In this document: positions 24,365-35,752 of the stretch, piece after piece
Layout: every line of letters begins with the position of its first letter
How positions within the stretch are numbered: the first letter of the stretch is position 1
From: Isoperla grammatica
Taxonomy: Eukaryota > Arthropoda > Insecta > Plecoptera > Perlodidae
Assembly (NCBI GenBank): GCA_945910005.1
Contig: OX246744.1
Span: 44,574,965 to 44,638,964 of the forward strand
DNA length: 64,000 nt
Reading direction: 5' to 3'
Position numbers and translations under genes: made by a program
Notes under the pieces: generated by a model
Told to the model about the DNA's origin: nothing
Database searches by the model: none
The model's input: the letters and a program-made list of their open reading frames with translations, nothing else

Positions 24365-27300
24365 CTTTCAGTCAAAAGCACGAATAGGCCAAGCTAAGCC
24401 ATCCGAACAGGTTAATTGAGTTTCTCGGAAGAATGCATGGTTTGCAAAAATAAATACAAATTATATGAACATAGAATTCAAAATTGATACTGGAGCTGAT
24501 GTGAGTATAATCTCAGAATCGGTCCTGAAAAACTTCCTTTCGGACATAGAGGTAGAAGACTCGGACAAATCTCTTTTTGGTCCGGGAAAAAGTCCATTGC
24601 CAGTGGTAGGGATGGTCCAAGCCACAATGGCATGGAACAACAACATGTCGGTGCAAACGCTGTATGTCATGCCAGGCAACCAGGAACCACTTTCGGGCCG
24701 TCCAGCAATTCAAGCGCTGGACATGCTATCGTGGGTAAATGGCATAGCTCTACTGAACAAAGATCCGGCTGATGGTATAGTGGATAACCAACTATTCGAA
24801 GGTTTAGGAAAGTTAGAAGGCGAGTACCACATTAAACTCAAACCTAATGCTGAGCCCTATGCTGTGTCCGTACCACGAAGAATACCATTACCGCTTCGTG
24901 AACAAGTAAAAGCGGATCTGGCAAAAATGGTCGATAAAGGTGTCATATCCCCAATCGAGGATCCAACGCCATGGTGTGCTGGTATGGTGGTAGTCCCAAA
25001 AAAATCGGGTACCTTAAGAATTTGTGTGGACCTCACTCAACTGAACAGGTGTGTTCTAAGAGAACGATATCAGCTGCCATCGGTAGATGAGTCTTTGGGT
25101 CGCCTGGAAGGCGCCAAGTTTTTCTCAAAGTTAGATGCAAGTACGGGATTTTGGCAAATCCCTTTGTCAAAAGACTCTGCTCCATTAACGACATTCATAA
25201 CTCCTTTTGGAAGATTTCATTTCAATCGCTTGCCATTTGGGATTAGTAGTGCACCTGAGCATTTCTCTAGGCGAATGTCGCAAATTCTCGAGGGATGTGA
25301 AGGTACAATCTGCCAAATGGATGACATTTTGGTGTTTGGTTCAACACAAAGTGAACACGATGCACGGTTGTCCAAGGTGCTCGGTAGGCTGAAAGCTGCC
25401 AACATAACACTGAACAAATCAAAATGTATGTTTGGGGTAGACCAAGTTACATTTCTTGGACATCGCATATCAGCAAAGGGCATCGAGGCGGATGAAGACA
25501 AACTTCAAGCGGTAAAGAACTTAAATGACCCGGCAGATGTAACGGAGTTGCGACGCTTCTTTGGAATGGTCAATCAGCTGGCGAAATTTATGCCAAACCT
25601 AGCGGAAGTTAGTTAACCCTTACGGGCGTTACTCAAGAAAGATAATGAGTTTTTATGGACTCCAGTCCACACTAAATCATTTCAACAGATTAAAGACATG
25701 TTAACAAGAACTCCAGTGTTAGCCATGTATTATCCTAACATACCTACTAGAAGTAGTGCGGATGCATCGTCATACGGGTAAGGAGCTGTCCTACAGCAAG
25801 AGCAGGTCGACGGTTTGTGGAAGCCTGTAGCATGTGCCTCACGATCTATGAGCGAAACAGAGCGGCGCTACGCACAAATTGAAAAAGAAGCCTTATCAAT
25901 TACCTGGGCTTGTGAGAAGTTTGTTCAATTTGTAAGTGGCCGTGATTTTGTCATACATACGGATCACAAACCACTTGTGCCGATTCTTAGTTCCAAACCC
26001 ATCAGCGAGCTATCGGCGAGGCTACAGCGGTTCCGTATGAGGTTAATGCGGTACACGTTTACAATACAGCATGTACCAGGAAAGAATTTCTATACTGCCG
26101 ATGCCTTGTCGCGAGCTCAGCACCAGGAAGGATTTTCGGAAGAAGATGTCCTATTCCAAAAAGATGTGGATCTTTTCATTCAAGAGGTAATTCGTGAACT
26201 ACCGGCAACAGACCAGTGACTCGCAGAGATAAAGGAGGCGCAGCGGAGAGACGAAGAGATGCAACGGCTTAGAGAATATACTCTTCTTGGCTGGCCAGAA
26301 AAGAGGAATGTACATCCATCATGCCTACCATACTGGAGAGTGCAGAGTGATCTTGCAGTACATGAAGATATTCTCTTTATGGGACCTCGAGTAGTTGTTC
26401 CTAAGAGCCTGCGTAAGGAAATCCTTGTTCGCCTCCATGAAGGCCACATGGGAGTCACAAAGACTCAACGTCGTGCTAAAGAAACAATCTTCTGGCCTAA
26501 CGTGAACGAAGACATTCGATCAATGGTGCAATGCTGTGAAAACTGCATTGAGCTTCGCAAGAATAAACCAGAGCCACAAATATCAAGCCCATTCCCTCAG
26601 TTACCTTGGGAAAAAGTGGGCATGGACTTTTGTGAAGTCAATGGAAAAAAATATTTGGTAGTTGAAGACTATTTCTCGAGATTTCCCGAGATCATTCAAA
26701 TGGACAGAACTTCGAGCCAACCAGTGATTGCTCGTCTTAAATCCATATTCGCTCGCCATGGAATCCCGAAAACTATTCGATCAGATAGAGGTCCACCATT
26801 TAACAGCCATGAGTTCGTTGAGTTCTCAAGAGCCTACGGTTTCCGGCACGAAATAAGTAGTCCGACACATGCTCAGAGCAACGGGTTGGCGGAATCTGCA
26901 GTGAAAACCGTAAATAACATATTGAAGAAAGCGGACTACATTCATTTGGCTCTCCTTAATTATAGAAACACTCATCTGGAATGCGGGTATTCTCCAGCGC
27001 AACTCTGTATGGGGAGAAACCTTCGTGCAACTTTGCCTACATCACAATCTCATCTGAAACCACAATGGCAAGATCTTGAAGAGGTGGCAAGGAGAGAGGA
27101 GATAATCAAGACGAGACAGAAACAAACCTTTGACTCAAGACACCAAGCGAGAGAACTACCCAAGGTGGAGATCGGTGACCGCGTCTGGGTCCAAGACAAG
27201 CGAACATATGGAGATGTGGTCGGTATCGGTCCTGAGCCTCGATCGCTGCAGGTGGAGACACAATCGGGTGTTTTGCGGAGAAATCGAGCCCATGTGATTC

Positions 27301-27536
27301 CTGCTCCACTCCAGCAACCTGTCCCAGAGCTGCCTACTGCAGGGGAACCTCAGAGAGCTCCATCACCAGTTCCATCCTGGAGAACAATGTCTCCAGTTCC
27401 GTCCCGAAGGATGCCTTCGTCAGGGTCACCTCCTGAGCAGATTCGGTTGACTTCCTCGTCGACTTCGTCGCAATATGGGGTACCGTCCACACGGAGTGGC
27501 AGAGTGATACGGCCACCGAATAGATTAGATCTTTAG
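24365..27536 (+). pseudogene. Ty3/Gypsy pol polyprotein, one frame with four stop codons
   Basis: A single frame (multiple-of-three register throughout) runs for over 1,000 codons: aspartic protease DTGAD, reverse transcriptase with KLDASTGFWQ and QMDDILVFG, RNase H ending at IHTDHKPL and ADALSR, then integrase with a HHCC-type zinc site (HEGHMGV...CCENC), catalytic D (MDFCEV), D (RSDRGPPF) and E (GLAESAVK), and a C-terminal chromatin/DNA-binding-like tail. It is interrupted only by nonsense codons: TGA at 24417, TAA near 25614, TAA near 25779 and TGA at 26217. No indels are evident. The pattern of stops without frameshifts is unusual among the broken elements here. Confidence 0.88.
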
Positions 27537-27610
27537 CTTAGTTATGTCTCATGTAGTTAGATATTATATAAAGACTTTATCATCTTACTAATAGATTAGC
27601 TTGAAAGGGA

Positions 27611-27800
27611 AATGTAATATTATAATGGTTGCAAACCAACCATGTTTAAATCTAGCGCCATCAGCGCCCCCTGAACTAGTGTGAACCAGGCGCAGTGTTT
27701 TTGGCGGCCTATCGCCCGACTGACGCTATCTTAGAGACGACCAATAAAGGTAACAACTAAGCACTCCTGTGTTGTAATTATATCCACCTGAAGATCCCAC
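27611..27800 (+). repeat. Probable 3' LTR
   Basis: It follows the polypurine tract, begins TGTAATATTATAATGG, and contains AATAAA in CCAATAAAGG near 27742. The 3' limit is uncertain because no second LTR is in the window. Confidence 0.4.
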
Positions 27801-29343
27801 AACATCACACACGATCCAAAATAATATTGAAGCAGCACAATCATGTAGGCCTATTAAGTGAGAGAGTTCCAGATTCTGGAAGTAGGACTAGGGATGGAGA
27901 GTTTGTGGTTCCAGTTTCTGGTTGTGAGAACAGAAAAAAAGTTTATATCGGAATTGGAATAAAGTAGGGTCTCAACAACAAAAAACTAAATGCATATATT
28001 ATGATATCCTTTATCTTAATGCACAAAGTATAATTGCAAATAAAGACCAAATACACCATCTGGTGTTAAAAAATAAGCCATGGGTTGCTGGCCTTACAGA
28101 AACGCACCTGACTAATGATATAGAGGATTGGGAAGTGAATATACCTGGCTATCGTCTCTGTAGGGTTGACTCGTCGAGTAGGCATACTGGGGGAGTGTTG
28201 TTGTACGTTATAGAGCATCTTACCTTTGAAGAAATGGAGGTTTGCTTTATTGATAAATGCTATTGGTCACTTACCATTAGATTTATTGGGGGTCATATTC
28301 CAAATACTGTGATAAATATTACCTATGCTTCACCAAAATCAAAAAAGTGTGATACAATAAACTTCCTAGATGAAAGATTAGCTAGGATAGAAGGTAAACT
28401 AACTGTTAAAACTAAGCTAATATTTATGGGGGATTTTAATATTGACCTTTCGAGGAAATCATGCTACTCAAATAAAATGGTACAAGCTATAGAGGCTCGT
28501 GGTATGAGACATATTGTTCAAGAGCACACTAGAGTAGCAATTAAAAAGAATAAGGAAAGTGAAAAAAATACAATAAGTCGAACATTAATTGATTATGTAA
28601 TAGTACCTTATGATAATATATATAATGTCGTAGTGCACATACTAGAGGATACCATAACAGATCATAAAACTCTTGGGATTAAATTCTCTAGGGGAAAAAG
28701 TAATAATAGCAAAATTAATATAAGAGGTTCTAAAATTATAAGATACCGAGACCATAAGGTGCTGAAGGATCAGGAGATAAAAGCTAAATATAACGAGAAA
28801 ATACTCTATGCAAACTGGGATCATAACCTAAAGGGAATTGATACTGATCTTATGATAAAGGAGCTGATGTATAATCTTGCAGCTGTGAATGATGAATTTA
28901 TCCCCATAAAGGATATTGAAATTAAAAACAAGTATATAGCTAATAAATGGTTTGATGCTGAGGTCAAATGTGCTATAAGGGAAACAAATTTAGCTTTTAC
29001 AGCTGTAGTAAAAAGTAAGGAGAGTCTTAGTCAGGCAGAATGTATTGAGATTATAAAAACATTTAAAGAGAAGAGGAATAAATTAGTGAACTTATTAAGA
29101 AACAAAAAAAGAACCTATTATGAAAATAGGATAGCTGAAAATGTAAATAATCCAACAAAAATGTGGCAAATATTGAAATCATTTCATAATGGAAATGAAA
29201 ACAAAAATCCTAGAACACGAAGTAGTATAATATTTGATAATAAGATTTGTGTTGACGATAGTACTATTGCTACAAATTTTAATAATTATTTTATTAATAT
29301 TATTAAGGATATTATTGTCATGTTACCACCTCCTTCATGTGGT

Positions 29344-29726
29344 CCTGCCCAGGGACTGCCACCTTATCGTGGTGGGCAGGTTTGCGTGCTTTGTTGATCC
29401 CGAGAGCTATGCCGGCGGAAGCGGATGCTTCTGGTAGGGCCACCCAAGCCGGACTGGTCGAGGAGGAGAAGTCAGACAAAGTGCAGTCCACACCCCAATC
29501 CCCTTTCCCCCCCACTGTCCCATTGAATATTTCTCCTCCCACTTGGCCCTGCCCTCCCTTGCTGGACTCCCGTATGACGACTCACGCGACGTACAATGGA
29601 TCTGATTCGGATGTGGCTTTATTCTTCATTATCATCTTTCTCATCTTCATTATCACCCGCTCATCGTCTCGATTAGCCATCGTTGCATAAATATGAGACG
29701 TTAAGCCCCATTAATCATCATCATCA
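29344..29726 (+). mobile_element. SINE-like non-autonomous retroelement with 13-bp TSD
   Basis: Flanked by TCCTTCATGTGGT at 29331-29343 and 29727-29739. It begins with a strong hairpin (CCTGCCCA...TGGGCAGG), continues with TTTGCGTGCTTTG and CGAGAGCTATGCCGGCGG, and ends GACGTTAAGCCCCATTAATC with an (ATC)n tail. Such heads and tails occur on LINE families and their short derivatives; this one lacks any coding domain. The G-rich head hairpin could belong to a self-cleaving leader, but I cannot fold it with confidence. Confidence 0.75.
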
Positions 29727-30420
29727 TCCTTCATGTGGTAGTATTTTCAATGATATAATTCAACTGATGAAATGTAAAATGGAGGTGTTTAAAAGAGTAA
29801 CGGTAAAAAAGGTTATAAGTAAGATTAAGAAGATCAAATCAGATTCCCACTCTCAGGATGGAGTAAATAAAAGTAATATTCTATCATGCCCGGCTCTAGT
29901 AGTACCGTTGATCAGTATAATAAACACCTCACTAAAATATGGGGGTTTTCCGCAAGATTTAAAATTAGCGACAATTATACCGGTACCTAAGATAACAAAT
30001 ACAGAAGACTGTAAACTTTTTAGACCCATAAATACATTGCATATTGTCGATAAAATTTTGGAGTATGTTGTGATTGAGCAATTAACGGATTATGTATCTG
30101 AAAATGAGATCCTAGCGGAGAACCAATCTGGTTTTCGGGAAAACCATTAATGTGAAACTGCTGTACAGCTTGTTACACATAATTGGAAAAGGAACATAGA
30201 AAGTGGGAAATTTACTATAGCAGTATTCATCGACCTAAAGAAGGCTTTCGAAACGGTTGATCGCAGTATTCTAATCCATAAATTAAGAAGATATGGTTTT
30301 CAGGGACCAGTTCTCAACTGGTTGAGTTCCTATTTACAAAATCGTACACAAAGAGTAAAGTTTAATGATGCTATGTCAGAACCTTTATTTACTGAGACAG
30401 GAGTACCTCAGGGGTCAGTT

Positions 30421-30698
30421 TTGGGGCCATTATTTTTCATTCTCTTCATGAATGACATTGGACGGGTACTTTATATGTATGCTGACGATATTGTTGTCAG
30501 CATTAGTGAAATAGATATTCACGAAATGACAATGTTGTTAAATGAAGACCTTAAAGCAATTGGGGCCATTATTTTTCATTCTCTTCATGAATGACATTGG
30601 ACGGGTACTTTATATGTATGCTGACGATATTGTTGTCAGCATTAGTGAAATAGATATTCACGAAATGACAATGTTGTTAAATGAAGACCTTAAAGCAA
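30421..30698 (+). repeat. Exact 139-bp tandem duplication covering the RT active site
   Basis: The block starting TTGGGGCCATTATTTTTCAT at 30421 recurs identically at 30560. It contains the YADD codons. Because 139 is not a multiple of three, the second copy is out of frame with the first. Confidence 0.95.
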
Positions 30699-31907
30699 TA
30701 GAAACATGGATAATTGAAAATCGTATGAAAATCAATGCATGTAAATCTAACGCTTTGATAGTGGGTTCAAGGAGTATGCACTATAAAGTTCGGAAGGAGT
30801 TAACAACATTGAGAATTATACTAGATAGTGCTGAAATTGAGATTGTCGACCACTTAAAATATTTGGAAGTGATGCTGGATTGTGAGTTAAATTTTAAGGC
30901 CCATGGAAATTATATTTTTAAGAAATTTTCTAGCAAGATTAGTTTTTTCATTAGAATTAGTAAATGCCTGAACATAGAGACTAAAATAAAACTATACCAA
31001 TCCATTATTGCTCCACATATTGATTACTGCAACTCTGTTCTGTTTCTTCTAACAAAGAATGAAATAGAATCACTGCAAAAGCAACAGAACAGAGCAGTAA
31101 GATGTATATTGCGAGTAAATCGGTATCCACCAATAGAACAAATGTATAAAGCACTATCTTGGTTGAAGATACGAGATAAGATTTTATTAAAGACTATGTC
31201 ATTTATTTTTAAAATACATAAAGGAAATGCACCAAATTATTTGGTTAGAGAAATAAAAAGGTGTGATGTGAAAAACTTGCATTATACAAGATCAACAGTG
31301 AACAATAAAATCCAAATTGATAGAAGTTATACCAAGTTTGGGGATAATATAATCTTTAGTAAAGGAAAAAAAATTTACAATAGAATTCCCTCTGAAATAA
31401 GAAATTACAGTTGTCCTAATAAATTTAGAAGAGCTTGTTGCAAGTTAGTAAAAGAAAAGAAAATTATCCCACTTCCGCATGAAAATCAAGGTTTCTGGGA
31501 TAATTAAATTAAATAATATGTTTTTGTGTAGAATAAAATATAGACTAGGCTAACAGTTTGTATATTAATATAAGTCATACTATGTCTTGTGAATGAAATG
31601 GTTGTGATGTGTGTATTGTGTATTTTATACACATATTGTATTGTGTAAATAGCAAAACTGCTAAAATAAAGATTATACTACTACTACTAAATACTTCAAG
31701 GCTGCTAATGGGCCATAACCACCCGGTGGCAACCTGTCCCAACCTCCCTCCCACCCACCCACCCTCATCACTTCATATCCCCCATTCTATTTCTAAATTC
31801 CCTAACTGATTCACACTCAACAACCTCCTCGGGTAGCTCATTCCATTCCCTAACCGTTCTTTCAACAAATCCAAACCTACCCAGATCACTAATTTTTACC
31901 ACCTGCC

Positions 31908-33734
31908 CAGGCCCGGACTCAGGGGCGGATCTAGCCTTGATTTATGGGGGGGGGGGAGGCGGTTTCATGGAAGGCGATTGCCAATTATTATAGGGGGGGG
32001 GGGCTTAAGTGCATGCTATATATACAAGTTTTGGGGAGTAATGTACATTATGTTTAATTTAATCAATCACATTTTCAAAACATACTTTACTCCAGTCAAT
32101 ACTGCCATTGTCACATTTTGGGTGAAGCAATAACATAGTTGTCACTAATGTTGACGTATAAACGAACAACACACGTCATATTTTTTTTTGATTTTGAGAT
32201 AATTACCGAAGATTCAGGGGTGTCATTTTGAAATAACGTAATTTCACACTATCGATTTGTAAGTGAACCTGAGAATATTAATTTAATTTGATTCCTTTTA
32301 ATTAATCTCATTTACATCTACTTTAAGGGTATATAAACAAACGTGCGTGACATACCCCAGATTTTGAAATAATTACAGAAGTTTACGGACTGTCAGTGGA
32401 AAATTACCTAATGTCACACACAGTAGCGATTTGTAAGAGAGCCAGAGTAAAAGAGTATATTCACATTCATTAAATTTGATTCCTGCCAATTAATCTCAAT
32501 TAGATCTTGTTTAATTACATTTAAACACACCTGCGTGACATACTACAGATTTTGAGATAATTACTAAGTTTAACGGGCTGCCATTCGAAAATCACTTAAT
32601 TTCACACATATAGCGTTTTTTTTTTTTTTTTATATTCTCAAAGTTTAAAATACAGCAAATGCCAGTTTATATTGAGAACCTCAGTATGGCATGCGCATAC
32701 GTCGGCAGGGGCGGATACATGCTCGATTAGTTACACAAAGCATGGAAACTTAAGTTCGGTAACGACTCCAAAATATAATTATTCAAAATTTCCATTTTTT
32801 GGGGGTCATGGGGGGGGCGGTCGCCCCCCACCCCTGTATCCGCCCCTGCCCGGACTGGGACCATTTGGGGCCCTCAGCTAAAACCTGTAAAGGGGCCCTC
32901 TACCGGGGGGTCACGGGGTATCGAATACTCCCCAGCAAACGGGGAAATTTTTTAAAAATTAGGTGCTTGAAAACAATGAAAACTCGTTTTCACGCTATTT
33001 TTTCACTTATATAGATATATATATATATAAAGAAGAAGAAATTCAGCTTGGTTTTTATACGAATATTATGATTTTCGACTTTTATTGACTTTATTATTTA
33101 TTAAAATAAGAAATTCACAGTATTTTTAGGACACCACAACACTACAAAACACATGCTGTAGAACTGCCAATAATTACAACGGAGTTCAAAATAAAGTTCA
33201 GTACTTTATTCACACCCAAAGCATTATTGAGTTACGTCAAAATTATTTGCGTGATCAAAATAATAACAAACGAATTTTAGGGATCAGAAAAATAACATTT
33301 TTTAAAAAGACTGTCTATTTAACAATCTACAATGTTGTTATACTAGAATAGAAGGGGCTTAACTTAACTGAGATGATTCGACATTTTACTCCCCTAAACT
33401 AAAGTAACAGCTTCTTTGTAAGCAAATCACTTACTAAAGCTACTTCATCTATTATTTTATTTTTGTCCAAATCATAAAATAAATCCCTCTCAACATTAAT
33501 AAGATAAGATAAGATATTCCCGGACTGGCCAGGTCCGCGATCGCGGAGGGCCCCCATAAAAAGCAGACTGGACATAAGGTCTTGGCCGAAAGACGACTGA
33601 AGTCGATTTTTTACTATTTTAAGTTTAGAAAAAAAACTCGTTCACATGTGACTTTTTTTACGTTATGTGGGGGCCCCCTGGGACCGGGGGCCCTCCGCGA
33701 TCGCGGACCTGCGGACCTGGCCAGTCCGGGCCAG
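31908..33734. mobile_element. Outer hAT-type element (CAGGCCCGGACTGG termini)
   Basis: It has CAGGCCCGGACTGG at the left and the inverse CCAGTCCGGGCCAG at the right. CACCTGCC is an exact 8-bp direct repeat at 31900-31907 and 33735-33742. No transposase is visible. A second left-like end (CCCGGACTGGCCAGG at 33514) with a CGCGATCGCG palindrome faces the right end, so the terminal ~220 bp could itself fold into a hairpin. Confidence 0.85.
31920..32848. mobile_element. Inner hAT-type element inserted in the outer element's left TIR
   Basis: It starts CAGGGGCGGATCTAG and ends TATCCGCCCCTG. The TSD CCCGGACT (31912-31919 and 32849-32856) is itself part of the outer TIR, which is now split. An extra left-type end, CAGGGGCGGATACATG, lies at 32707 and matches the right end better than the outermost one does. 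Confidence 0.85.
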
Positions 33735-33987
33735 CACCTGCCGCTGAAACTTCCATTTATGATCCCCCCTCTCGCTCTGTAGACCCCTTCTTGCAATCTG
33801 CTACGGGTTTCCCCCACCCTCTTTCCCTCTAACTGTTAAGGTATCTGAATCAGCCACGACCGCTGGTTGGCTGCCGCTCACCCACCCGTGAAGGAAGCAA
33901 TACCGGAGTTATTGCACGACGACTATAACAGGTGTGATGACGTAGGTTGTACTTGTGACCCTTATCAGTGTTTAGTCTCGTCTGCAG

Positions 33988-34143
33988 ATGTGGCCGCGTC
34001 ATCGCCTGCTGGGTGACTCGTCTGGCGCTGTTGCTGACTCGCCCCATCCCTCGCAGCAACACAGCCTCGTCTACGCTCCGCTTGCCTGATGAGTCTACCT
34101 GATGCGTATGCTCTTCAGTTATATAGCTATTTCCAGCATCCAT
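33988..34143 (+). pseudogene. Decayed duplicate of the exon at 35753
   Basis: It shares CTCGTCTGCAG|ATGTGGCCG and CATCGCCTGCTG, GACTCGTCTGG, CCATCCCTCGCA and downstream intron-like sequence (TTCCAGCATC...GTAATAAT) with 35753-35945. The donor GT present in the other copy is missing here, and the frame ends after about 33 codons. Confidence 0.55.
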
Positions 34144-34380
34144 AACGTAATAATAAAAAGTTAATTAAAACATAATTAATTAATTAATTGATTAATGTTT
34201 GTGTATATTTTTCCTAGTTAATTTTTGACAGGTAGATCTGAAGACAAATGATTATTTTCAATTCAAAACAAGCACACTGTAGTGCCATTAAGTCTCCTAC
34301 CGATTGCAATTTTTTTTTTTTATAACCACAAATTGAATTGAGAATTTTATAGAGCTGTATTTGTTTCTAGTTCCCAAATA

Positions 34381-34711
34381 CAGTAGAACCCCATGAATTC
34401 GGGCTACCAGGTTAAGCAACAATGCTTTGAACGTTCTTGTTTCTGTTTTATGACATAAAATGTTCAATTCAACTTTTATTTCCAGTAATAAAAACACCAA
34501 GGTGGTTGGGGGGGGGGGGGGGGGTAGTTGATATATTCATGAACATGTGGTTCTAACCAATGTGGGGGTATGAAAGTTTTCTTCTTATGTTTACTTGTAT
34601 TTGGAGTGGAGAAATTCATATTGAGGGGCACCACAATGTCTAGGGTGGAGAGCTATTCCCCCCTCGGCCCCCTGCTAACCTACTGGGTCCAGATTAATTG
34701 AGGTTCTACTG
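34381..34711. mobile_element. Pogo/Tigger-like MITE
   Basis: It opens CAGTAGAACCCC after TA and closes GGTTCTACTG followed by TT. CAGTAGAACC-type ends are characteristic of pogo/Tigger-derived elements. It contains a G-run near 34509. There is no coding sequence. Confidence 0.6.
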
Positions 34712-34788
34712 TTTTGGGTTTCACAAATATGAAAGTTAACAAAACAATAGATTGTATTTTTAACTTGATGTGGTTTTATTGTCTACAG

Positions 34789-34955
34789 ATTAAGGAGCAA
34801 GACTTGAAGCAGAGGTCGGGACTACTTCGTCTGCCTCCATCGTCGCCGTCGGGAAGAAGATTCTGTTGGTACTCTGGACATCGCAGCGTAGCGGGATGCA
34901 GCTTACCTCGAGAGCACCGTTCAGCGTTTCAATGTAGCCAGCATCGCATGCTCAG
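34789..34955 (+). other. Candidate internal exon
   Basis: The acceptor context TTTTATTGTCTACAG precedes 34789 and the donor CTCAG|GTGAGTT follows 34955. The 167 bp are GC-richer than their surroundings and open in one frame (starting IKEQDLKQ). That frame does not continue openly into the exon at 35753, so if both are joined the transcript may be non-coding here or 5' UTR. Confidence 0.4.
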
Positions 34956-35239
34956 GTGAGTTAACTTAGCTATGGAGTAGATAATAGTAAAATTCATACA
35001 TTATATCAAAATTCTTATATTGTACAATTAGGCCTAGTTTTGAGAGCTATAATTATAATTATCTGTGCCACTCAATTTTATTTATATTATTATAACATTA
35101 TTTCTAAGACTTTAGACAATCAAAATCAATAATTATAACCTAAAATTAAGACAAAATGTAAGCCTGACTTTACATTGTTCACATTACTTATTTCCTATTG
35201 TTGTTTTTTTAGTTTAGTTTAGTCTAGTGTAATTGTAAT

Positions 35240-35290
35240 CTGTCGATGTAAAGAGTGGAAGCTCATTCTGACAAATAAAGATTATTATAA
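35240..35290 (+). repeat. LINE/SINE 3'-tail fragment
   Basis: GACAAATAAAGATTATTAT resembles the 3' tail at about 60985-61006. No coding part is attached. Confidence 0.35.
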
Positions 35291-35309
35291 GCTTACATTT
35301 ACACTTTAC

Positions 35310-35385
35310 ACACAGGGTTACTCCTGCTAACAATGCAAGGTCCAGGGTTCGATTCCTGGTTTGGGATGGGGTTTTATGACATCGG
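35310..35385 (+). repeat. tRNA-like SINE head fragment
   Basis: AATGCAAGGTCCAGGG followed by the B-box GGTTCGATTCC looks like the 3' half of a tRNA-derived SINE promoter. No convincing A box or tRNA cloverleaf is present. Confidence 0.4.
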
Positions 35386-35752
35386 AAATTAACTATAGCA
35401 CATAAGCATTCTACCACCTTGAATAAAATTAACAAAATTCAAATGAAAGTTAAATTGATCTTTGAAAGAAATAATTAATTAGCTAATTTTCTGATTGTTC
35501 CTTGTAATTTATTTAAGTTAAAAGTTCATTGTGATGGACTAAAGTAAAACAAGAACATCAATACACACATCAATAGTTTAATTTCAAGATTAAAATATGC
35601 TTATAATATTGATATAATGAAATTGACAAAAAAACACTATTTTGAATGGTGGGTTTTCAATTTGCCGCAACTTCTGCTGCGTGGGGCATGATAGCATAGT
35701 AACAGATGTGACGTAGATACTTGTTCTTATGGGTGTTTTGTTTCGTCTGCAG

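Larger units (their letters stand above)
24345..27810 (+). mobile_element. 5'-truncated Ty3/Gypsy LTR retrotransposon
   Basis: It contains the end of a gag-like zinc-knuckle region, then protease, reverse transcriptase, RNase H and integrase, followed by a purine-rich tract (GAAAGGGAAA) and a probable 3' LTR. No 5' LTR or gag body is present; the left limit coincides with the CACTTTCG array. Domain order and motifs resemble Mag/SURL-type elements of invertebrates (inference). No envelope gene is seen. Confidence 0.85.
27985..31507 (+). pseudogene. APE endonuclease/reverse transcriptase of the Jockey/CR1-like LINE
   Basis: Endonuclease motifs are LNAQS, GLTETH, IFMGDFNID, RTLIDYV and TDHK. 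The reverse transcriptase has FIDLKKAFETVD (motif A), GVPQGSVLGPLFF and YMYADDIVVS (active site), then SLQKQQNRAVR and a basic C-terminus. The damage has three layers. A 396-bp insertion including TSD leaves the frame in phase. A TAA at 30148-30150 follows GFRENH. A 139-bp duplication (30421-30559 = 30560-30698) shifts the frame and gives two copies of YADD. No complete start codon context was identified. Confidence 0.87.
27966..31690 (+). mobile_element. APE-type LINE (Jockey/CR1-like) with an internal retroelement insertion
   Basis: The coding region runs from the endonuclease N-terminus (LYLNAQSIIANK near 28010) to a C-terminal tail ending at 31507. A 3' UTR with ATAAAGATTATACTACTACTA near 31668-31690 follows. 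It carries a SINE-like insertion with TSD (29331-29739), an in-frame stop at 30148, and a 139-bp tandem duplication. It is much more AT-rich than the L1/Tx1-like LINE. Confidence 0.85.
31765..33840 (-). pseudogene. LINE C-terminal fragment, split by two nested hAT elements
   Basis: On the minus strand 33840-33743 and then 31907-31765 encode a continuous C-terminal reverse-transcriptase-type tail: KWKFQRQ joins VVKISDLGRFGF, followed by REWNELPEEVV and a stop near 31765. The REWN-LP-EVV motif is typical of the C-terminus of CR1/L2/Jockey-like LINEs. The two exposed halves read in one frame only if 31908-33734 and one TSD copy are skipped, which supports the nested-insertion model. Confidence 0.7.
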
